64,000 nt of DNA, from positions 62,001-126,000 of the forward strand of contig CAZHEV010000004.1 in NCBI GenBank assembly GCA_964531335.1, read 5' to 3'. The first letter of the stretch is position 1, and each line of letters starts with the position of its first letter. The position numbers and the translations under genes were made by a program. The notes beneath the pieces are model-generated. The model worked only from the letters and a program-made list of their open reading frames with translations. It made no database searches and was not told where the DNA came from. Source of the DNA: CAZHEV01 sp964531335 [NCBI: uncultured bacterium]. Lineage in GTDB: Bacteria > Eisenbacteria > RBG-16-71-46 > CAZHEV01. Shown one piece after another: positions 57,512 to 64,000 of this stretch.

Positions 57512-58816
57512 GTGAGATACAGGCGAATACTCAAGTATCTGTATGGCCGGGAGAGGCTGGCCATGAGGTTGGGACTGGAGGGCGTCAAGCGCATCCTCAA
57601 CAATCTCGGCGACCCGCAGACTTCGTTTCCTTCGGTTCTCGTGGCGGGAAGCAACGGCAAAGGCTCGACCGCCGTGATCATAGCTTCGATCCTCAAAGCG
57701 GCCGGTTACAGGACGGGACTCTATACCTCTCCCCACCTCATCGATTTCCGGGAACGAATAAGGGTGGACGGCAAGAGCATAACGGAAACGGAAGTGGAGT
57801 CCCTGATGGGGGTGATCGGCGACACGGTTGAGGAGGAGGGAAGCAGCTTCTTCGAGGCGACGACCGCCATGGCCCTCAAGCACTTCAGTGACAAGAAGGT
57901 GGATATCGCTGTGCTGGAGGTCGGACTGGGAGGGCGCCTGGACGCGACCAACGCCTCGCATCCGGCGCTTTCGGTGATTACTTCGATCTCGAAGGACCAC
58001 ACGGAGATACTCGGGGACTCCCTGGATACAATAACCCGCGAGAAGGCCGGCATACTGAGGCCCGGGGGTCTCGCTGTGGCCGGCTTCGAAGGGGGGGTCG
58101 CCGCGGAGGCGCTGAGGAGGGAGGCCCAGGCCATAGGGGCGACCGTGTCCAGCGTGGGAGCCGACGTGGCGTCGAGAGTGTTGAGTGTGAGCAGGCAGGG
58201 CACCTCCTTTTCGCTGCGATGGAAAGGGGACTGGGAATGGGGACCGGCGATGATGCTGGGCGTTCCCGGCAGGCACCAGGCCAGAAACGCCGCCACGGCC
58301 GCCCTGGCGGCCATGTCTTTGAAAGGCGCCGGCTTTGCGGTGAGCGTCGACCACGTGGCCAAGGGGGTGAAGCACGTACGATGGCCCGGTCGCTTCCAGG
58401 TTCTGGGCCCCGACGTGAGCACTTGCGTGCTCGACGTGGCGCACAACCCATCGGCCGCCGAGGCCCTGGTCAGGACCTTTCAGGACGTCTATCCGGGCGG
58501 CTCCGCGGTCCTCGTACTGGGAATGAGCGCCGACAAAGACCACAGGCTTTTCCTGCGGAAGCTCAGGCCCGTGGTCGCTGAAGCCGTCGTTACGGAAGCT
58601 CCCAACGTGAGGTCGCTGCCCGTTGGAATACTGTGCAGAATGGCGGAGGAGGCAGGGCTGAAAGCGCGGGTGGTCCCTCAGGTCCGCGAGGCGGTCTCGG
58701 CCGCGAGGGCCGTCGCGCGCGCTCGCGGCGCCCATGTCCTGGTCACCGGATCCATCTTCGTGATCGGCGAGGCGATGGTCCAACTTGGAGTGGAAGGATT
58801 GGATAAGGCTTATTGA
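57512..58816 (+). CDS. folC: Folylpolyglutamate / dihydrofolate synthase (FolC)
   Basis: 434 residues of the Mur ligase fold. P-loop 'VAGSNGKGSTAVIIASIL', 'GLYTSPHLIDFRERIRV', 'VLEVGLGGRLDATN', 'ISKDHTEILGDSLDTITREKAGI' and 'LDVAHNPSAAEALV' are diagnostic. Adds glutamate to dihydropteroate and folates. GTG start at 57512 with GGAGG 11 bases upstream. accD-folC is a common order. Confidence 0.95.
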   Translation: MRYRRILKYLYGRERLAMRLGLEGVKRILNNLGDPQTSFPSVLVAGSNGKGSTAVIIASILKAAGYRTGLYTSPHLIDFRERIRVDGKSITETEVESLMGVIGDTVEEEGSSFFEATTAMALKHFSDKKVDIAVLEVGLGGRLDATNASHPALSVITSISKDHTEILGDSLDTITREKAGILRPGGLAVAGFEGGVAAEALRREAQAIGATVSSVGADVASRVLSVSRQGTSFSLRWKGDWEWGPAMMLGVPGRHQARNAATAALAAMSLKGAGFAVSVDHVAKGVKHVRWPGRFQVLGPDVSTCVLDVAHNPSAAEALVRTFQDVYPGGSAVLVLGMSADKDHRLFLRKLRPVVAEAVVTEAPNVRSLPVGILCRMAEEAGLKARVVPQVREAVSAARAVARARGAHVLVTGSIFVIGEAMVQLGVEGLDKAY

Positions 58817-58871
58817 TTGAGAAAGAGACGGGGCGCCCGAAGGGGGCGCGGATAAGTTTGGAGTGGTCCAA

Positions 58872-59852
58872 GTGCCTGACTATTTCCTGGGCATAGACAT
58901 CGGCGGAACGTCAGTGAAGATCGGGCTTATCGATAGCTCCGGCGAGCTGCTCGGTACGACGAAGGAGGAGACCAGGCCGCAGGAGGGTCCCCGGAGGCTG
59001 GTGAGCGCGGCGATGTCGGCCGGCCGCAGGCTCGCGGAGGAGCTGGGCCTGCCGTGGGGCGCGGTCAAGGCCGTGGGCGTGGGCTGCGCGGGCCTCATAA
59101 GCCTGCGCGGGGGCATGCTCATAACATCGCCCAACCTGCCCGGTTGGGACGAGGTGCCTCTGGGCGGGATGCTGGCGGATGCCTGCGACGTTGACGTCTT
59201 CCTGGACAACGACGCAAACGCGCTGGCATACGGCGAGTCACGCCTGGGTGCCGCGACCGGGAGGTCGTTCGTGGTGTTTTTGACCCTGGGAACCGGAGTC
59301 GGGGGAGGGCTCCTCCTCGGCGGAGAGGTCTACAGAGGCTTCAACGGCTTCGGCCCCGAGCTCGGCCACGTGGTGATAGACACAGACGGGCCGGTGTGTG
59401 GTTGCGGCAATCGCGGCTGCCTGGAGAGCTTCGTCCGCAGCAAAACCATCGTGGAGACCGCCTTGGAGTATTACCGGAAGGCCGGAAAGATGGACGAGCT
59501 TGCGCGCATCGCCGGGGGAAGCGCTGAGGCGGTGACGCCCGAGTGCCTCAGCAAGGCGGCGACGAACGGCGATGCGGTGGCCGCGCATGTCTTTCGCGAG
59601 ACCGGCAGATGGCTGGGCATAGCGGTGGGTGGATTCATTAACATCTTCAATCCACAGGTCGTTGTCATCGGCGGCGGCGTAGCGCAGGCGGGCGACAAGC
59701 TCTTCGAGCCCGTCCGGCACTGGGCCGGGCGGTATGCCTTTTCATCATCTTTTAACTCGGCGATCATCGTGCCTGCGTCCCTTGGGGAGAACGCCGGCTT
59801 GATAGGCGCGGCCCTGGAGGCCCGCGATGGATGCGGCATCCCCTGCGGGTGA
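58872..59852 (+). CDS. ROK family sugar kinase (probable glucokinase)
   Basis: 326 residues. ATP site 'FLGIDIGGTSVKIGLID', catalytic Asp in 'FLDNDANALAYGE', 'TLGTGVGGGLLLGGEVYRG' and the ROK zinc motif 'CGCGNRGCLESF' with its preceding His in 'ELGHVVIDT'. Probably phosphorylates glucose; N-acetyl sugars are possible. GTG 58872 is chosen because GGAG sits eight bases upstream; GTG 58863 overlaps that site. Confidence 0.9.
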   Translation: MPDYFLGIDIGGTSVKIGLIDSSGELLGTTKEETRPQEGPRRLVSAAMSAGRRLAEELGLPWGAVKAVGVGCAGLISLRGGMLITSPNLPGWDEVPLGGMLADACDVDVFLDNDANALAYGESRLGAATGRSFVVFLTLGTGVGGGLLLGGEVYRGFNGFGPELGHVVIDTDGPVCGCGNRGCLESFVRSKTIVETALEYYRKAGKMDELARIAGGSAEAVTPECLSKAATNGDAVAAHVFRETGRWLGIAVGGFINIFNPQVVVIGGGVAQAGDKLFEPVRHWAGRYAFSSSFNSAIIVPASLGENAGLIGAALEARDGCGIPCG

Positions 59853-59884
59853 TCCCGCGCAGCTTCAGTTAGAGCGGCGTCTCA

Positions 59885-62800
59885 ATGAAGCGGACAATCC
59901 TACTGACATCCCTGCTTTGCACCGTCCTAGCGGCGGCCGCCGGCCCGGCCGGGGGCCAGGACCCCGCTATCCCCGGCGAGCTCGACGTCGACGCAGACTA
60001 CCTCCGGCTGGTCCGAGGCGCTGAATCGGATACCATCTTTCTAAAGGGCGATGTCAGGATCACCCAGGGCACCGTGGTGGTCACGGGAGACAGCGGATAC
60101 GTGAGCACTCGCGATGAGACCGCGGTCGTCCTGGGGGCGGTCGAGGTGCGCGAGGGCGATGCCCTCATCCTTGGCGAGAGGCTGACCTACAGGTCCGCCG
60201 ACAGCGTCGCGGTGCTCACCGGCGGCGTGACCTTCAGCGAGGGCGACCTGATGGTTACGGGCGACTCGGGCAGCTACAGCGTTCCCGACAGCGCGGCGCT
60301 GATCTGGGGAAACGTGAAGATGGAGCGCGGCCAGGTCCGGGTGGCCGCGGATACCCTCAGGTACTTCAGGGACAGGGGCTTCAGCGTGGCGTGGGGGGCG
60401 GTAAATGTCCTCCACAGCGAAGAGGGCACGGAGATACTGGGCAAGCGTCTGGAGTTCGATCACGACAGCGAAGAGGCCGTCATCACCGGCTCGCCCCGCA
60501 TGGTCTATAGAGGGGCCGGCGGCCAGAGCGACATCATAGTCGAAGCCCCCGTGATGAAGCTCATTCAAAGGGAGGACGAGCTGCTGGCGCTCGGAGGGGT
60601 GGAGCTCACCAAGGGCATCATGCACGTGGCGAGCGACAGCATGCTGTTCCAGCCCAAGCGCGATGTGGCGCTGTTCCTGGGGTCCAGGCCAAGGGCGTGG
60701 AACGACAGGATCTCCGCCGCCGGGGACAGTCTCGAGGCGCGCCTTGTGGACAGGGCGCTGGACAGGCTCATAAGCAAAGGCGAAGCCGAGGCGGAGTACA
60801 AGTCCGTGCCCCCGGACAGCACCATAGGCGAGCGGAGCAGGATACGGGGCCGCGACATAACGCTGCATCTCGTCGAGGAGAGGGCGGAGCGGGTGGAGGT
60901 GCGAGGCGACGCATGGAATCTCTATATCCCCAGCGAGAAGGACTCCGCCCAGGGAGTCGGTCCAAACGAGGCCGAGGGGAAGTACCTGACGATCTTTCTC
61001 GCCGAGAACGACGTGAGAAGCGCCGTCTTCCGCGGCGAGGCGAAAGGCATGTACGAGTTTCTACCGGGGGACGCCAAGCCCGGCGAGGGCGCGGAGTGGG
61101 AGAAGGTGGAGTACTCGGCGGATGAGATCGAGTTCATAATCCAGGAGCAGACTATAGACCTGATGTCGAGCTGCGTGATCCGGTACAAGACGCTGACTCT
61201 GAAGTCCGAGAAGGCCAGGTTCTACGCCGAGGAGGAACTGCTCGTCGCGACCGGGAATCCCGAGCTGTGGGACGCCGAGAAGATGATAGCGGGCGAGACC
61301 ATGGACTACGACCTCGATAGGCAGGAGGGGGACATCCTCGAGGCCAGGACCACCCTGGAAAAGGGCATCTACAGCGGCGATCGCATAAAGCGTAAGCCGG
61401 ACGCGAGCCTGAACGTCATAGAGGGCCGGTACACAACCTGCGAGAAGCCCCAGCCCCACTACCATTTTCGAAGCCCTACCATGAAGGTCTATCTGGACGA
61501 CAAGGTGGTGGCCCGGCCGATACTGTTCTACATACGCAAGGTCCCCGTCTTCGCGCTTCCTTTCTATATCTTCTCCATCAAGAAGGGCCGGCACTCCGGT
61601 ATCCTCATGCCGGACTTCGAGTTCGGCTTCAGCCAGAGCCGGGGCCGCTTCATGCGAAACGTGGGGTACTATTGGGCGCCCAACGACTACTTCGACACGA
61701 CGGCGTGGATGGACTACTATCAGAACGCCCCGCAGTGGATCGGGTATCTGGAGGGCCGCTACAACATACGATACCTCATGAGCGGGAGCTCACGGTTCAC
61801 ATTCTCCGAGGATTTCGGCACGGGCAAGCGCCGCTGGAGCGTCAAGGGAAATCACAGGCAGACCCTGGGCGAGGGAATGGATCTCAGGGCCAACGTCGAC
61901 AGGGTGAGCGATCCGCAGTTCCAGTACGAGACAGGCCTCGGCAGATCGATACAGGATCGGGTCAACGGCAATCTGAGGTCCAACGTCTCCCTCACAAAGA
62001 GATGGTCGGGCGGTACGGCGACCGCTGTATATGAGCGGGACGAGGTGCTCGGGGAAGGGCTCACCAGGCGCATCACCGAAAGCGCTCCCAGCCTGAGCGT
62101 GTTCTTGAGCCGCAGGACCCTCGGCGGAACTCTGGGGCGCGAGGGCAAGGGAGGGGGGCTGGACTGGCTTCTGAACACCTCCTATTCGGTCAACTCGAGG
62201 TTCGCGAGCATAAGGCGGACGATTCCCGTGGAAACGCCCGCCGACGGTTCGGAGGCGGCGGTTACGGACAGCATAAGCACCAGTACCGCCGGATCGTACG
62301 ACGTCTCCATAGTGAACGCCAGGAAGTACTTCGGCTGGCTGGACCTGAACCCCTCGCTCACCTTCTCACAGGCCTGGTTCGACGAGGACAACACCGGCGA
62401 GAGGTGGTCGAACGCCACCACCTGGCGCAGCTCGCTCACGGTCGGGACCACGGCCTACGGCACATTCCGCCCCAACATCGGCCCCCTGGTGGGATTCAGG
62501 CACGTCGTCTCGCCCAGGCTCACCTTCAGCTACCAACCGGGGCTCGATGACGCGACCTTCGTGGACGAGCGCGGCTTCACCAGCCCGCGGTTTCCGTCGG
62601 TAAGCGGGATCTCCGTCTCCACGGGGCGGGCGAAAACTCTGAATTTCAGCATAAACAACAGGTTCGAGGCCAAGGCGAAGAAGGGCGACAAGATCATCAA
62701 GCTGACGGACGTTGCGGTGCTCGGCATCAGGGGCTCGTACGACTTCCTGTACGAGGAGAAGGGAAAGGACAAGCCGCTTTCGGATATCTCGACCTCCCTG

Positions 62801-63358
62801 GGCATCCGGCCCCCGGGTGTGGACCTCACAACTTCCATAGACGGGGTCTGGGACCCTTACAGTCGGGCTCTTCGCACTCTCAGGGTCTATAACTCCTTCA
62901 GCATGAGCGGGGAGGGTGGGGCGCGCCGGGGTGGCGGCGTCCCGGGCGCGGAGGAGCCCGACGTGGAAGGCGTACCGCCGGCGGTGCCGGGCGAGGCCCC
63001 CGGGGCGGCCAACCGGCCCACGCCCCAGACCTGGAACCTGGGCCTGTCGTTCGGACTGAACTGGACTCGCCAGCCTCGGAATCTGACCACACGGTTGACC
63101 GGGAGCGCCAGGTTCAACGTGACGCCCAAGTGGCGGGTGGGATACTCGTCGCAAATGGATCTGAACGAGGGCGAGATAGTTTACCAAGAGATAAGCCTTC
63201 AACGAGACCTTCACTGCTGGGAGGCCTGGTTCACCCGGCGCTACTCCGGAGGGGTGTGGGAGTCCTACTTCAGGATAGCCGCCAAGCTGCTGCCCGAGAT
63301 AAAGTACGAGAGAGGGTCGAGGGTCAGGGGCAGCTTCCTGGGTGGGTTCTGGCAGTAA
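59885..63358 (+). CDS. lptD: LPS-assembly outer membrane protein LptD with extended OstA region
   Basis: 1157 residues. A signal peptide ('TILLTSLLCTVLAAAAGPAGG') is followed by an unusually long stack of OstA/LptA-like beta repeats (about 30-480, recurring 'VTGDSG', 'LTGGV' and 'ATGNPEL'-type turns). The beta-barrel comes next, with 'YYWAPNDYFDTTAWMDYYQ', and the C-terminal 'SLQRDLHCWEAWF' block. Cys residues near 'YTTCEKPQPHYHF' and in 'DLHCWE' could form the disulfide that guides LptD folding. It inserts LPS into the outer leaflet and is strong evidence for a diderm with LPS. A Gly/Pro-rich insert lies near residue 1015-1040. Confidence 0.94.
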   Translation: MKRTILLTSLLCTVLAAAAGPAGGQDPAIPGELDVDADYLRLVRGAESDTIFLKGDVRITQGTVVVTGDSGYVSTRDETAVVLGAVEVREGDALILGERLTYRSADSVAVLTGGVTFSEGDLMVTGDSGSYSVPDSAALIWGNVKMERGQVRVAADTLRYFRDRGFSVAWGAVNVLHSEEGTEILGKRLEFDHDSEEAVITGSPRMVYRGAGGQSDIIVEAPVMKLIQREDELLALGGVELTKGIMHVASDSMLFQPKRDVALFLGSRPRAWNDRISAAGDSLEARLVDRALDRLISKGEAEAEYKSVPPDSTIGERSRIRGRDITLHLVEERAERVEVRGDAWNLYIPSEKDSAQGVGPNEAEGKYLTIFLAENDVRSAVFRGEAKGMYEFLPGDAKPGEGAEWEKVEYSADEIEFIIQEQTIDLMSSCVIRYKTLTLKSEKARFYAEEELLVATGNPELWDAEKMIAGETMDYDLDRQEGDILEARTTLEKGIYSGDRIKRKPDASLNVIEGRYTTCEKPQPHYHFRSPTMKVYLDDKVVARPILFYIRKVPVFALPFYIFSIKKGRHSGILMPDFEFGFSQSRGRFMRNVGYYWAPNDYFDTTAWMDYYQNAPQWIGYLEGRYNIRYLMSGSSRFTFSEDFGTGKRRWSVKGNHRQTLGEGMDLRANVDRVSDPQFQYETGLGRSIQDRVNGNLRSNVSLTKRWSGGTATAVYERDEVLGEGLTRRITESAPSLSVFLSRRTLGGTLGREGKGGGLDWLLNTSYSVNSRFASIRRTIPVETPADGSEAAVTDSISTSTAGSYDVSIVNARKYFGWLDLNPSLTFSQAWFDEDNTGERWSNATTWRSSLTVGTTAYGTFRPNIGPLVGFRHVVSPRLTFSYQPGLDDATFVDERGFTSPRFPSVSGISVSTGRAKTLNFSINNRFEAKAKKGDKIIKLTDVAVLGIRGSYDFLYEEKGKDKPLSDISTSLGIRPPGVDLTTSIDGVWDPYSRALRTLRVYNSFSMSGEGGARRGGGVPGAEEPDVEGVPPAVPGEAPGAANRPTPQTWNLGLSFGLNWTRQPRNLTTRLTGSARFNVTPKWRVGYSSQMDLNEGEIVYQEISLQRDLHCWEAWFTRRYSGGVWESYFRIAAKLLPEIKYERGSRVRGSFLGGFWQ

Positions 63359-63378
63359 GCCGGCCGTGATCGGCCGGC
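63359..63378 (+). terminator. Perfect hairpin directly after lptD
   Basis: GCCGGCCG 63359-63366, loop TGAT, CGGCCGGC 63371-63378. Only GTTGTTG follows, so it may be a weak terminator or a 3'-end stabiliser. Confidence 0.5.
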
Positions 63379-63527
63379 GTTGTTGCGGCGAATTGCAGCG
63401 GCCGGCGGCCGTTCCGTAATCGAGCTCGCCCGCGCTTGCGAAGAATGGTTCCCCTTCGTCATTGCCGCTTCGCCCTCTCAGCATCCGCAGGTGGTTGGTT
63501 CGACCGCCCGGCAGGGCGTGCCGCGCA

Positions 63528-63557
63528 TGGGATATCGCGACGCGATTCCCATTTTTT
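63528..63557 (+). terminator. Rho-independent terminator before the HU promoter
   Basis: TGGGA 63528-63532, a bulged T, ATCGC 63534-63538, loop of 3, GCGAT and TCCCA to 63551, followed by TTTTTT at 63552-63557. Stem about 10 bp. Confidence 0.72.
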
Positions 63558-63577
63558 GGCTTAACAGAGCCAAAAAA
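63552..63577. repeat. Perfect 10-bp palindrome upstream of the HU promoter
   Basis: TTTTTTGGCT 63552-63561, spacer TAACAG, AGCCAAAAAA 63568-63577. It ends three bases before the -35 box and shares its T run with the terminator. It could be an operator or a bent AT-rich upstream element. Confidence 0.7.
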
Positions 63578-63580
63578 CAG

Positions 63581-63609
63581 TTGACAGTATTCCGGGGTTG
63601 CCGTAATTT
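63581..63609 (+). promoter_or_regulatory. Strong sigma-70 promoter of the HU gene
   Basis: -35 TTGACA at 63581-63586, 17-base spacer, -10 TAATTT at 63604-63609. Expected start near 63616. Confidence 0.8.
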
Positions 63610-63748
63610 GACGGCGGCTTAAGGGTAAACGGGTTCCCTGCGGGGCCTATGCTGGTGCCCCGAGCGTGGGAAATATCTTGGTGGTTGTGCGGTTTGGGAG
63701 GGGACCCTTTCCTAGTAACACAGGTTTGGTTGAAAGGGGGTGACCTGG

Positions 63749-64000
63749 TTGAACAAGTCCGAACTCGTCGCCAAGTTGGCGAAGAAGACGGGGATGTCCC
63801 AGAGGGAGGCAAAGGATTGCGTCGATGTTCTGTTTGCTACCGAGTCGAAGAAAGGGATCATCGCGACGGAGCTCGACTCAGGTAGAAGGGTGCAGATAAC
63901 CGGCTTCGGCACCTTTGAGACAAGAAAGAGAAAAGCCCGCCAAGGCAGGAATCCTCGAACCGGAGAGAGCATCAAGATCTCGGCCGCGAGGGTGCCGGCG
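63749..64000 (+). CDS. HU family DNA-binding protein, 3' truncated by the window edge
   Basis: 84 codons are visible: 'NKSELVAKLAKKTGMSQREA' opens the helical dimer part and 'RVQITGFGTFETRKRKAR' and 'GRNPRTGESIKISAARVP' form the beta arm and DNA-contacting loop of HU/IHF proteins. The TTG at 63749 has AAAGGGGG eight bases upstream; GTG 63740 overlaps that site. Nucleoid protein; HU rather than IHF cannot be settled from the fragment. Confidence 0.92.
   Translation, partial: MNKSELVAKLAKKTGMSQREAKDCVDVLFATESKKGIIATELDSGRRVQITGFGTFETRKRKARQGRNPRTGESIKISAARVPA

Larger units (their letters stand above)
63359..63748 (+). other. Intergenic region between lptD and the HU gene
   Basis: 390 bases without a credible gene. 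In order it holds a hairpin right after lptD, a spacer of about 150 bases with nothing recognised, a terminator, a perfect palindrome, a strong promoter and a leader of about 133 nt with a GGGGC/GCCCC hairpin. Confidence 0.75.

Overview
The window is a gene-dense, GC-rich stretch of a bacterial chromosome. Almost every gene is on the + strand; the only clear exception is one sulfatase-TPR lipoprotein gene at 23.6-25.5 kb. The organism is a diderm: it has LptD, an LPS-linked sugar pathway, lipoproteins and a 7TM-HD phosphohydrolase. Its response regulator is fused to a PglZ domain (PorX type), GTG and TTG starts are common, and GlyQ is fused to GlyS. Together these suggest a poorly cultured lineage related to the FCB superphylum (for example Krumholzibacteriota, Eisenbacteria or Latescibacterota). 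That placement is inference; no rRNA gene is present to test it. I see no tRNA, rRNA, CRISPR array, insertion sequence or prophage.

Layout. 0-1 kb: 3' end of nuoN. 1-2.8 kb: hemA and a VanZ-like membrane protein. 2.8-3.0 kb: a promoter followed by a candidate 6S-like structured RNA. 3.1-13.6 kb: housekeeping run phoH, pgpH-type 7TM-HD, ybeY, two CorC/CBS membrane proteins, a DUF502 protein, recO and a fused glyQS. 13.7-21.1 kb: a Tad/Flp pilus transcription unit with its own promoter and terminator (two Flp pilins, prepilin peptidase, cpaB, cpaE, cpaF, tadB, tadC and a 34-residue membrane peptide), with no secretin gene. 21.1-23.5 kb: a second, divergent Lon with a broken ATPase site. 25.7-33.3 kb: a pyrimidine operon (pyrR, pyrB, pyrC, a TPR lipoprotein, pyrK, pyrD, pyrF) with a sigma-70 promoter and a PyrR-type hexaloop in its leader. 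33.4-34.2 kb: a decayed ArsB/SLC13-type transporter. 34.7-37.8 kb: hpf and canonical lon. 37.9-43.0 kb: NDP-sugar genes (two Gmd/Rmd-like SDRs, a UDP-glucose dehydrogenase, an RmlC-like cupin, rmlB). 43.0-48.5 kb: siroheme/heme genes (sirC, hemC, cobA-hemD fusion, hemB, hemL). 48.6-52.8 kb: serS, then a PorY-like histidine kinase and PorX. 52.8-57.4 kb: tsaE, an alkD-like gene, tsaB, rimI, purine nucleoside phosphorylase and accD. 57.5-63.4 kb: folC, a ROK kinase and lptD. 63.5-64 kb: a terminator, a perfect palindrome, a strong promoter and the 5' end of an HU-family gene.

How the genes fit together. hemA, hemL, hemB, hemC and cobA-hemD give the C5 route from glutamyl-tRNA to uroporphyrinogen III, and sirC with the CobA domain extends it to siroheme. 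The pyr genes cover UMP synthesis apart from carbamoyl-phosphate synthetase and pyrE. TsaE and TsaB are two of the t6A-modification proteins. LptD and the NDP-sugar genes serve the outer membrane and surface glycans. The two-gene PorY/PorX-like module is the most likely regulatory system of special interest, followed by the Lon paralogue, the candidate 6S-like RNA and the structured RNA between the two pilin genes.
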